Positions 1-7,217 of a DNA stretch of 64,000 nucleotides are shown one piece after another. Source of the stretch: Alkalibacterium sp049389645 (lineage in GTDB: Bacteria > Bacillota > Bacilli > Lactobacillales > Carnobacteriaceae_A); contig NZ_CP186540.1 in the NCBI RefSeq assembly GCF_049389645.1, positions 1,612,001 to 1,676,000 of the forward strand, given 5' to 3'. The position numbers and the translations under genes are program-made. How positions within the stretch are numbered: position 1 is the first letter of the stretch; each line of letters starts with the position of its first letter. The notes beneath the pieces were generated by a model. The model was not told the DNA's origin and made no database searches. It was given only the letters and a program-made list of their open reading frames with translations.

Positions 1-2
1 CT

Positions 3-875
3 AACGAAGAGGAAAAATTATCCGTGGTAACGACCTTTTATCCGGTATATGAATTCACGGAGCGCGTGGCGGGAGACCGTGCTGATGTTGAAATGATGAT
101 CTCTGGCGGCACAGATGTGCATCATTATGAGCCAAGCGCGCGCGACATTGCCTTGATCAACGACGCGGATATGTTTGTTTTCAGTAGTCATGAAATGGAA
201 ACATGGGTAGAAAGTATGCTGGCTTCTCTTGATAATGAAGATATTATCATTGTCGAACAAGCAGAGGCTATTGATTTGATGGAACCGTTAGCGGATGATC
301 ACGTAGATGAAGAAGATGATCACGGCCACGAAGAAGACGAAACAGATGTTCATAACCTGGACCCTCATGTCTGGTTGGACCCTGTATTAGTTCAGGATCA
401 AGTGGAAACAATGAAAGAAGCATTCATCGCAGTTGACCCAGAAGGTACAGATGACTATACGCAAAGAGCTGAAGAATTCCAGTCTGAATTGCAAGAATTA
501 CATGAAATGTACGAAGCAGCTTTCAGCGAAGCAACGCAAAGACGCTTTGTTACTCAGCATGAAGCCTTTGGTTACTTGGCTCGACGCTATGATTTAACTC
601 AAATGGCAGTTGGTGGCATATCCACTGAAGTAGAAGTCAGTCCTTCACGCATTGCCGAAATCAATCATCTTGTTGAAGATTATGATATTCCTGTGATCTA
701 TTATCAGGAAGGAGCGAACTCTTCGATCGCTGAAACTGTCGCAAATGAAACGGGAACTGAAGTTGCAGAATTATATAGCTTGGAATACCTGCCCGGGGCG
801 ATACAAGATGAAGGTCAAGGATACATTGAAGCGATGACAAGAAATCTTGAAGCACTTCAGCAAAGCATTCAATAA
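3..875 (+). CDS. Zinc ABC transporter substrate-binding protein (ZnuA/AdcA type), 5' truncated by window edge
   Basis: Solute-binding lipoprotein of the cluster A-I (ZnuA/AdcA/TroA) family, which captures Zn2+ or Mn2+ outside the membrane and hands it to an ABC permease. The frame is open to the window start, so signal peptide and lipobox lie outside. Visible family features are the N-terminal TTFYPVYEF strand, the metal His in GTDVHHYEPSA, an acidic His-containing loop (DDHGHEED), DPHVWLDP, the His of QHEAFGY and the C-terminal GGISTEVE and YYQEGANSS segments. The His-rich loop sits just before DPHVWLDP, as in zinc-specific members. It is a close paralogue of the protein at 2910-4136. A hairpin terminator at 1040-1085 ends the unit, so it is not cotranscribed with the next gene. 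Zinc rather than manganese is inferred from the His loop and the neighbours. Confidence 0.9.
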   Translation, partial: NEEEKLSVVTTFYPVYEFTERVAGDRADVEMMISGGTDVHHYEPSARDIALINDADMFVFSSHEMETWVESMLASLDNEDIIIVEQAEAIDLMEPLADDHVDEEDDHGHEEDETDVHNLDPHVWLDPVLVQDQVETMKEAFIAVDPEGTDDYTQRAEEFQSELQELHEMYEAAFSEATQRRFVTQHEAFGYLARRYDLTQMAVGGISTEVEVSPSRIAEINHLVEDYDIPVIYYQEGANSSIAETVANETGTEVAELYSLEYLPGAIQDEGQGYIEAMTRNLEALQQSIQ

Positions 876-1039
876 ATAAAAATACTGATGATGATGCTTT
901 GATTAAAGCAAGAGGTACGATGCAATATAGAGGTTAAAGATATGATCTTTCATTATTGATCAACAAAAAAAGCTGAATGCATATTTAGTGGATTGAAAAA
1001 GATTTGTAAAGAAGCCTATCTTGCAAGATAATTATAAAT

Positions 1040-1085
1040 AAAAAACTTCTGAAAAGTTCTATTATTTTCAGAAGTTTTTTATTTT
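1040..1085 (+). terminator. Rho-independent terminator after the first ZnuA gene
   Basis: An inverted repeat (AAAAAACTTCTGAAAA paired with TTTTCAGAAGTTTTTT) is followed by further T residues. The preceding 160 bases (876-1039) show no gene or structure that I recognise. Confidence 0.85.
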
Positions 1086-1123
1086 TGATTAGGCTAATAC
1101 AAGGGGGGAATCTTTTTAAGATA

Positions 1124-1177
1124 TTGACAAAGCAAGTTGACTCCGTTATAGTTGTAAAACGTAATGATTACGATTTA
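1124..1177 (+). promoter_or_regulatory. Sigma-A promoter with overlapping Zur-box-like operator
   Basis: TTGACA (1124-1129), a 17-base spacer and TATAGT (1147-1152) form a strong promoter. Directly downstream, at about the transcription start, lies the perfect inverted repeat CGTAATGATTACG (1160-1172) inside AAAACGTAATGATTACGATTT. This matches the Bacillus Zur box core (CGTAAT-N-ATTACG), not the AdcR motif (TTAACNRGTTAA) usual in streptococci. The position suits repression under zinc sufficiency. Confidence 0.75.
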
Positions 1178-1202
1178 GAAAGATGATATGAGGTGAAATG
1201 AT

Positions 1203-2186
1203 TTGAATGAATTTATTAAATGGTCAAGTTTGATTTCTTCGGTTCTATTATTGGCAGCATGCCAGGAGGTAGCGAGTGACGAAGTTGTAACCAATGATTT
1301 TGAAGATGTTGAAGAGAGTCAAAAAAATGGAATAAATCTGTCGGCATCAGCAGAAATTGAAATTAAGGGACTGGCGCATCATTATCACACTGGAGATGAA
1401 ATCGAACTCAGTGCTGAACTAACTGAAGATGTAGGGGTAGGGAATTGGAACTGGCACATAAAAAATAGTGATGAAGACCAATGGGAAGTCGTTAATGGAC
1501 TAGACTCTCATATCTTCTCTAGAGAAGCAACGACTAATGGATCGCAAATCAAAGCAGTTGTGAAAGATGATGACGATGAAGTAATGTACGAATCTGAAGT
1601 TATGGAAGTAGTGATTGACGATCATCACGGGAACGATGAAGAAACGAGAAGGATCTATAACGGTTTTTTTTACAATACTGAAATAGAAGACCGGGAATTA
1701 TCGGATTGGGAAGGAGAATGGCAATCTGTTAATCAGTATCTTCTATCGGGAGTTTTAGACCCGGTGTTTGAAAGTAAAGCTGCAGAAGATGGTTCTATGA
1801 CTTTTGATGAATATAAAGACTATTATACTGTAGGGTATGAAACAGATGTAGAAGACATAGTCATTGAAGACGACAGTTTCACTTTCTTTTATGAAGACGG
1901 TAAAGAAATAGAAGCCGAGTACGAATATGACGGATACGAAATACTAGTATACGAAAAAGGTAATCGAGGCGTCCGGTTTGTTTATAACCGTGTAGGCGGA
2001 TCAGATGATATGCCTCAATACATTCAGTTTAGCGATCATATTATATCTCCGGAAGAATCTGATCACTTTCATTTATACTGGGGCGATGACCGTGAAGCGT
2101 TATTGGATGAAGTGATAAACTGGCCGACATATTACCCTTCTAACTTGGATACTGTAGGACTAGTAAGAGACATGCTGGCTCATTAA
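1203..2186 (+). CDS. Lipoprotein: HYH module plus C-terminal ZinT (YodA) domain
   Basis: Predicted zinc-binding surface lipoprotein of 327 residues. It has a signal peptide with lipobox LAAC (Cys20), an acidic linker, a module at about residues 50-140 carrying GLAHHYHTGD and NWNWH, and a ZinT domain from about residue 148 (IYNGFFYN ... DHFHLYWG near residue 290) to the C-terminal His. ZinT domains bind zinc and are fused to ZnuA in streptococcal AdcA; here ZinT is joined to the HYH module instead. The start is TTG at 1203 with AGGTG at 1191-1195; the ATG at 1198 is out of frame. It lies just after a Zur-box promoter and 60 bases before the next lipoprotein gene, probably in one transcript. 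A role in zinc scavenging or delivery to the ZnuA proteins is inferred. Confidence 0.82.
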   Translation: MNEFIKWSSLISSVLLLAACQEVASDEVVTNDFEDVEESQKNGINLSASAEIEIKGLAHHYHTGDEIELSAELTEDVGVGNWNWHIKNSDEDQWEVVNGLDSHIFSREATTNGSQIKAVVKDDDDEVMYESEVMEVVIDDHHGNDEETRRIYNGFFYNTEIEDRELSDWEGEWQSVNQYLLSGVLDPVFESKAAEDGSMTFDEYKDYYTVGYETDVEDIVIEDDSFTFFYEDGKEIEAEYEYDGYEILVYEKGNRGVRFVYNRVGGSDDMPQYIQFSDHIISPEESDHFHLYWGDDREALLDEVINWPTYYPSNLDTVGLVRDMLAH

Positions 2187-2246
2187 AGTCTTGAAATGAG
2201 TGAAACGAACAAAAAAAGATAGAAGAGCTAATGGAGGAGATTTATT

Positions 2247-2789
2247 ATGAATAAGAAGTGGGTAAAGATTTCAAGCGTTGCTTTAATGAGTTTATACTTA
2301 GCTGCTTGTGATACAACTGAGGAAGAAGTAGTAGAAGAAGATACACTTGAAATAGTTGAAGCAGAAGAGGCCTTAGTTGTTGAAGATGATAGTGACGAGG
2401 ATACAGAGTTAGATGGAGATACTGACCATCATGACGAAGATGAAGCCCAAGGTGGACATGACCATGATGAGGACGATGAAGAACACTCCGTCTCAGAAGC
2501 AGATGTTGAGGAATCGATTGAAATCGAAGGGATGGCTCATCACTATCACACCGGACAATTAGTTGAATTGACAGCAATCCCAGAAGATGATGGCGAATAC
2601 GATGATTGGCACTGGTACATGAGAGCTGACGAAGAATCTGAGTGGGAAATGTTCTCAGGCCAAAATTCTAACGAATTTTTTATTGAAGCACCCGAAGATA
2701 GCGTTGAAATTCGTGTAGTGCTTTATGATAATGAACACAAAGCTCATGCAGAATCCGTACCAGTTGAATTAGAAGTAGATAATCACTAA
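2247..2789 (+). CDS. Small acidic His-rich lipoprotein carrying the HYH module
   Basis: Lipoprotein of 180 residues with signal peptide and lipobox LAAC (Cys21). Residues 22-90 are low-complexity Glu/Asp with His clusters (DHHDED, GGHDHDEDDEEH), a likely metal sponge. Residues 90-178 are a stand-alone copy of the module seen in both neighbours: GMAHHYHTGQ at 95-104, WHWYM, a second Trp, and an acidic end. No other domain is present. GGAGGAG before the ATG is a strong ribosome binding site, and the 60-base gap to the upstream gene suggests cotranscription. I know no named family for this protein. A zinc-buffering or chaperone role next to the ABC importer is inferred from composition and context only. 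Confidence 0.72.
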   Translation: MNKKWVKISSVALMSLYLAACDTTEEEVVEEDTLEIVEAEEALVVEDDSDEDTELDGDTDHHDEDEAQGGHDHDEDDEEHSVSEADVEESIEIEGMAHHYHTGQLVELTAIPEDDGEYDDWHWYMRADEESEWEMFSGQNSNEFFIEAPEDSVEIRVVLYDNEHKAHAESVPVELEVDNH

Positions 2790-2870
2790 GGGTTTCAAGT
2801 AGCAAATCAGCTGGCCACTTTTTTGTGAATCAAAGCTTGATGCGTGGCTATAAAATATGGTGATTTTTAG

Positions 2871-2887
2871 TCCGTAATGATTAGGAT
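2871..2887 (+). promoter_or_regulatory. Zur-box-like operator before the second ZnuA gene
   Basis: CGTAATGATTAGG (2873-2885) repeats the operator at 1160-1172 with one mismatch in the second arm, 25 bases before the ATG at 2910. An AT-rich TATAAAAT (2849-2856) upstream could be part of a promoter, but no good -35 is visible. Confidence 0.6.
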
Positions 2888-2909
2888 TTGAAAATTTGAG
2901 GAGCAACTA

Positions 2910-4136
2910 ATGATTAATAAAAAACGGTTTATACTACTACCGATGTTACTTGTTGCAGTTACAATAAGTGCCTGTACAGCTGGAAATAGTGGGGAAACAT
3001 CCGATGCACAGCTCTCAATCGTCTCTTCCTTTTATCCCGTTTACGAATTCACCCAGCAAGTAGCAGGTGATAAAGCAGACATTACATTGATGGTTGGTAG
3101 TGGCGCTGATCCGCATAGCTATGAACCAAGTGCGAAAAATATAGCAGAAATAAATAATGCTGATATGTTTGTATACAGTAGCGAGAAAATGGAATTTTGG
3201 ATAACGAGTTTACTCAATTCAATCGACAATGAAGAACTCAAAATTGTTCGTACAGCAGAAGGGTTAGAGCGTGAAAATCATTTTGATACTCCAAGTTCAA
3301 CTGGAATGGCAAAAGAAGATTCAGTTGAATCAGTGAGTATCGCTCCTTATGATGTTACTGTTCTTGGAGTAGCAGGTCATTACCATAGTGGAGACACTTT
3401 GACCTTACGTGCCCAATTTGAAGAAACAGTGAAATGGCGTTGGTATACCAAAAAGATGAGTGGAGATTGGACTCAAATTGATGGGTTGACGGATGATCGC
3501 TTTGAATACACGACTAATAAAGAAGACCTCTTTGTGCAGGCTGTTGCTGTTGATGCAGAAGGCAACGAAATCGCCCAGTCTGAGGTTGCTCGCATCCACA
3601 TCGATGATCACGATGAAGAGGATCCACACATCTGGTTAGACCCAGTGTTGGCTAAGGATCAAGTTTGTATGATCGAAGAAGCATTAATAGAAGTTGACCC
3701 CGATAATGAAGCTTATTATGCTGAGAATGCGCAACAGTTTATAGAAGAACTGGAAAAATTGCATAAAGAATATGAAGAAGCATTCAAGGATGCCGAAAAC
3801 CGTTCGTTTGTTGTACAACATCAGGCATTTGGATATATAGCTAGTCGATATAATCTAACTCAAATTGCTATTGGAGGGTTATCGACAGAAGTTGAACCGA
3901 GTCCAGCACGAATTGCTGAAATTGGGAAGTTGGTAGAAGCGAATAATGTCCCCGTCATTTACTATCAACAAGGAGGCAATTCTGCTATCGCGCAAACAGT
4001 CGCAAATGAAACAGACACGGAAACAGCCATCTTGCATGACTTGGAAATTTTATCTGGAGAATTACGAGGAAAAGATTTAGGCTATTTAGATGCCATGCGT
4101 GAAAACTTAAAAGCTTTGAAATTAAGTATCAACTAA
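2910..4136 (+). CDS. ZnuA-type zinc-binding lipoprotein with an inserted HYH module
   Basis: Substrate-binding lipoprotein of 408 residues with lipobox ISAC (Cys22). The ZnuA fold is split: the N-lobe (SSFYPVYEF, metal His69 in GADPHSYEPSA) runs to about residue 120, then comes a module at 146-236 (GVAGHYHSGD, KWRWY, IDDHDEED), then the fold resumes at DPHIWLDP (His240) with QHQAFGY (His304) and GGLSTEVE. The insertion point is where the paralogue at 3-875 has its His-rich loop. Typical ZnuA/AdcA binding cores are about 300 residues, so the module accounts for the extra length. The ATG at 2910 has GAGGAG upstream. It precedes the ATPase and permease genes and is the likely direct partner of that importer. 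Zinc as substrate is inferred. Confidence 0.88.
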   Translation: MINKKRFILLPMLLVAVTISACTAGNSGETSDAQLSIVSSFYPVYEFTQQVAGDKADITLMVGSGADPHSYEPSAKNIAEINNADMFVYSSEKMEFWITSLLNSIDNEELKIVRTAEGLERENHFDTPSSTGMAKEDSVESVSIAPYDVTVLGVAGHYHSGDTLTLRAQFEETVKWRWYTKKMSGDWTQIDGLTDDRFEYTTNKEDLFVQAVAVDAEGNEIAQSEVARIHIDDHDEEDPHIWLDPVLAKDQVCMIEEALIEVDPDNEAYYAENAQQFIEELEKLHKEYEEAFKDAENRSFVVQHQAFGYIASRYNLTQIAIGGLSTEVEPSPARIAEIGKLVEANNVPVIYYQQGGNSAIAQTVANETDTETAILHDLEILSGELRGKDLGYLDAMRENLKALKLSIN

Positions 4137-4148
4137 TATGATCTTCCA

Positions 4149-4192
4149 AAGGAGTAAATTCTTTTTCAAGAAGTTGTACTCCTTTCTTCATG
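4149..4192 (+). terminator. Hairpin between binding-protein and ATPase genes (possible attenuator)
   Basis: AAAGGAGTA and TACTCCTTT bracket an inner TTCTT/AAGAA stem, but there is no long T run. It may partly terminate transcription, so the lipoprotein gene is expressed more than the ATPase and permease. Readthrough is needed because no clear promoter is seen before 4288. Confidence 0.45.
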
Positions 4193-4287
4193 TTATTGAA
4201 CGTTGCTAAAAGCATCAGTATGGCATACAATTGTTTAAGAGAAAATAGATGATATCTAAAAGAAGAAAATCCTTACCGAGAGGCGGT

Positions 4288-5001
4288 ATGAAATTGCAAT
4301 ATATAGAAGTGAACGATCTCTCTTTTCATTATGATGAGGAACCAGTGCTTGAAAATATAAACTTTAAAGTCAATGCTGGTGATTTTGCCATGCTCACAGG
4401 AGAAAATGGCGCAGCGAAAACAACGCTGTTACGTAATATCTTGGGTCTGTTGAAACCATCGAAAGGATCTGTCTCTTTATCCAATGAAAATATACACGGA
4501 GAAAAATTAGTGGTGGGTTATATTCCTCAACAAGTTGCTTCGTTTAATGCTGGTTTTCCAAGTACAGTTTTGGAGTTAGTACAATCAGGCAGATATCCAA
4601 GGGGAAAATGGTTTAAAAAATTGGATAATGAAGATAGAGAACATGTTGAAAAAGCACTACAGTCTGTCGGGATGTGGAATGAGCGAAATAAAAAAATAGG
4701 GGAATTATCGGGCGGACAAAAACAGCGTATATCGATTGCCCGTGTTTTTGCTATGGATCCGGATTTGTTTGTTTTAGATGAGCCAACGACGGGTATGGAT
4801 GTCAATTCGCGGGAAGAATTTTATAAACTTCTTAAGCACAGTAGCGAATTTCATAATAAAGGAATTTTGATGGTTACTCATGATCACGAAGAAATTAAAC
4901 GTTATGCTAATAAACATATTGAACTCATTCGAAAGGAGAATTCACCATGGAGATGTTTTTCTATGGATTCATGCAAAGAGCTTTCCAAGCATCCATCCTA
5001 A
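4288..5001 (+). CDS. Zinc ABC transporter ATP-binding protein (ZnuC/AdcC)
   Basis: Cytoplasmic ATPase of a metal ABC importer. Walker A is GENGAAKTT; the Ala-Ala-Lys variant is common in AdcC/ZnuC. The signature is LSGGQKQR, Walker B FVLDEP, and the H-loop His lies in VTHDHEE. The family start (MKLQYIEV) corresponds to the ATG at 4288; an in-frame ATG at 4249 would add 13 residues not typical of the family, and a TTG at 4294 has the best ribosome-binding-site spacing (AGGCGG). The C-terminus overlaps the permease gene by 55 bases, indicating translational coupling. It couples ATP hydrolysis to zinc import by the permease at 4947 and probably serves both ZnuA paralogues. Confidence 0.9.
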   Translation: MKLQYIEVNDLSFHYDEEPVLENINFKVNAGDFAMLTGENGAAKTTLLRNILGLLKPSKGSVSLSNENIHGEKLVVGYIPQQVASFNAGFPSTVLELVQSGRYPRGKWFKKLDNEDREHVEKALQSVGMWNERNKKIGELSGGQKQRISIARVFAMDPDLFVLDEPTTGMDVNSREEFYKLLKHSSEFHNKGILMVTHDHEEIKRYANKHIELIRKENSPWRCFSMDSCKELSKHPS

Positions 5002-5747
5002 TTTCATTAATTGCACCTATTTTAGGTTTGTTTCTAATTCTTAGACGACAATCGTTGATGGCTGATACGCTCTCACACGTTTCCTTGGCAGGAGTGGCTT
5101 TAGGACTGCTTTTAGGAATCGATCCGACATGGACGAATATCTTTGTCGTTGTGATCGTGGCAGGGTTGCTGGAATATCTACGAAATGTCTACCGGACCTA
5201 TTCCGAAATCTCGATTGCTATTCTTATGTCAGGAGGCATGGCTGTAGCGTTAGTCTTGATGGGATTAAATGATAGTGGGGCAACACTGAGTATAACGCAA
5301 TTTCTCTTTGGTTCTATCGTGACCATATCCGTTCAGCAGGTCTGGATGTTGTTAGGTTTAACTATCTTGATCATTGTTTTATACGGAGTGTTCCGTAAAC
5401 CGATGTATACACTGACTTTTGACGAAGAAACGGCTTATACTGCCGGGTTACCGGTTCAAGTAATGTCTGTTCTGTTCAATGTCTTAACGGGTGTGACCAT
5501 TGCTTTAATCATGCCGATCGTAGGTGCTTTATTAGTATCAGCTATATTGATACTACCAGCGGCTATTTCTCTACGATTGAGCAAAAGTTTTAACGGTGTC
5601 ATTTTTATAGGTATCGGTGTCGCGATGTTGGGTATGATACTGGGACTTATCGGTTCTTATTACTTAGGTACACCACCGGGTGCATCCATTACGATAATTT
5701 ACATCGGCATTTTTTCATTGACCGCTTTGCTTAAAAAAACAATATAG
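4947..5747 (+). CDS. Zinc ABC transporter permease (ZnuB/AdcB)
   Basis: Integral membrane permease of 266 residues in the ABC-3 family, with about eight hydrophobic segments. Family signatures include the DTLSHVSLAGVALG segment near residue 40, where the cytoplasmic loop contacts the ATPase, and PIVGALLVSAILILPAA near residue 190. AAAGGAG lies 10 bases before the ATG, inside the 3' end of the ATPase gene. It forms the membrane channel of the zinc importer. A GC-poor hairpin with T run follows directly. Confidence 0.92.
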   Translation: MEMFFYGFMQRAFQASILISLIAPILGLFLILRRQSLMADTLSHVSLAGVALGLLLGIDPTWTNIFVVVIVAGLLEYLRNVYRTYSEISIAILMSGGMAVALVLMGLNDSGATLSITQFLFGSIVTISVQQVWMLLGLTILIIVLYGVFRKPMYTLTFDEETAYTAGLPVQVMSVLFNVLTGVTIALIMPIVGALLVSAILILPAAISLRLSKSFNGVIFIGIGVAMLGMILGLIGSYYLGTPPGASITIIYIGIFSLTALLKKTI

Positions 5748-5790
5748 AACAAAAAAGCTGGGGCGTATGTCTCGGCCTTTTTGTTCTTTT
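5748..5790 (+). terminator. Terminator of the zinc transport operon
   Basis: AACAAAAAAGCTGGGG pairs imperfectly with CTCGGCCTTTTTGTT around a 7-base loop, followed by T-rich sequence. From 5791 to 5964 I see no supported gene. Confidence 0.65.
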
Positions 5791-5964
5791 TACATAGATC
5801 TCTTTCAAACGAAAAAATTTTTTTCTCGTCAGGCTATATTGTTCACAACAAACCTTTTGTATACAACGAAAGAACGTGATACACTTTTAAGTGAAGTATT
5901 GTGCAAATCGCATGACTATTATGCTGGGAAATGTTACAGACATTCATAGGAGGGATAGAGAGGA

Positions 5965-7041
5965 ATGGTCGCAGATTTATTTGTTAATTTTTCAATAGGT
6001 ATTTCTTTAATTTTCATCTATATGCAGATGAGATGGAAAAGTCACAGAAAATCAGTTAACCCTGGTCTATCTGTACTGATTGATGGATTAAGCGGTGGTT
6101 TCATGGGATTTCTTTTAATGTATTTTTCCATTCCCATAACAGCTGAGACGATTCTGGATTTCAGGTATGTACCGATTATGTTGATGGTTCTTTTCGTTGG
6201 GAAATGGCCAGCCGTTATCAGCAGTTTAATTATCATTGTGAGTCGGTTTTACATAGGGATGAATCGTTCAGCGATGTATGCCATCTTGATGGTGAGTATT
6301 CTTTTGATCGGATATCTGATACTAAATGAATTATTTAAAAAGGAAGAACGGATGTTACGGAGAGGGCTTTACTTAACCGTCTATTCCAATAGTGTAATGA
6401 CTTTTTTTCTTGTTTTTTTGGTTGGGGACTCAAATATTGCTTCGCTATTACTGATAATCTGGATTACATCTACAATAGGTGGGGTTGCATCCGTCTATCT
6501 AGTGAATTACATAAGGAATTCAGAATATCTGTTCAACAAATATCAAGTCGAGTCATCAACAGATTTTCTGACAGGTTTAAGCAACTTCAGGCAGTTTGAG
6601 GACTATTGGAATAAAACAGCTGCGGAAGCGAGAGCATATCAAGAATCATGCGCCATTCTCATGCTGGACATCGATCATTTCAAATCAACCAATGACACCT
6701 ATGGTCATGCAGCTGGCGATTATATTTTAGTAGAGCTCGGTAGAATTATGGAGGAAACAATCAGGAATAAAGGAAGTGCCTTTAGAAAAGGCGGCGAAGA
6801 ATTCGTCATTGTTTTGCCTAAGAGTCACAAAGCTGAGGCTTTAGAAATAGCCGAGACTCTCAGAGCCAAAGTGGAAAAAAATGACTTCTCAACAAACGAG
6901 AGGGTCATAATTCCCATTACTGTTTCAATTGGTGTAAGCATTTATCCAGAAACCATTAATCAACTGTCCGATATGATTGAAACGGCAGATGCTCTGCTTT
7001 ACAAGTCTAAAAATAGTGGGAGAAACAGAGTGAGCGTATAG
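5965..7041 (+). CDS. Membrane-bound diguanylate cyclase (5TM sensor plus GGDEF)
   Basis: Predicted enzyme making cyclic di-GMP from two GTP. Residues 1-185 hold about six hydrophobic segments resembling the 5TM-5TMR_LYT sensor module. A GGDEF domain follows (DFLTGLSNFRQF at about 200, LDIDHFKSTND at 234-244, RKGGEEF at 274-280). The active-site motif is GGEEF, an active variant. The product-inhibition I-site RxxD is degenerate (RNKG at 267-270), so allosteric feedback is probably missing. AGGAGGG and GAGAGG precede the ATG. It is monocistronic, bounded by terminators. The ligand of the membrane sensor is unknown; no EAL or PilZ gene is in the window. Confidence 0.88.
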   Translation: MVADLFVNFSIGISLIFIYMQMRWKSHRKSVNPGLSVLIDGLSGGFMGFLLMYFSIPITAETILDFRYVPIMLMVLFVGKWPAVISSLIIIVSRFYIGMNRSAMYAILMVSILLIGYLILNELFKKEERMLRRGLYLTVYSNSVMTFFLVFLVGDSNIASLLLIIWITSTIGGVASVYLVNYIRNSEYLFNKYQVESSTDFLTGLSNFRQFEDYWNKTAAEARAYQESCAILMLDIDHFKSTNDTYGHAAGDYILVELGRIMEETIRNKGSAFRKGGEEFVIVLPKSHKAEALEIAETLRAKVEKNDFSTNERVIIPITVSIGVSIYPETINQLSDMIETADALLYKSKNSGRNRVSV

Positions 7042-7066
7042 ATAGGTTATAAAAAAATGGTGACCG

Positions 7067-7096
7067 AAAAAAGTGCTCTATAGCATTTTTTTTTTT
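7067..7096 (+). terminator. Terminator of the GGDEF gene
   Basis: AAAAAAGTGCT pairs with AGCATTTTTT over a 4-base loop and runs into 12 or more T residues. Confidence 0.8.
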
Positions 7097-7121
7097 CGAT
7101 GAACCTTAATTAATTTTGGTT

Positions 7122-7154
7122 TTTTTGTCTTTAAAGACAAAAATCTGGTAAAAT
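7122..7154 (+). promoter_or_regulatory. Promoter with overlapping perfect palindrome upstream of pyruvate carboxylase
   Basis: TTGTCT (7125-7130), 18 bases and TAAAAT (7149-7154) form a plausible sigma-A promoter. The -35 box lies inside a perfect 22-base palindrome (7122-7143) whose core is GTCTTTAAAGAC, a possible operator. Confidence 0.55.
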
Positions 7155-7217
7155 ATTAAGTAAGCTTAAAAAAAAATGATAAAATGTTCAGTTAAATAAG
7201 GATGAGGTGAAAGTTTG

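Noticed and set aside
5767..5949. Open frame of 60 codons after the zinc permease gene
   Set aside because: It starts inside the terminator, has no ribosome binding site and its sequence resembles no protein family.
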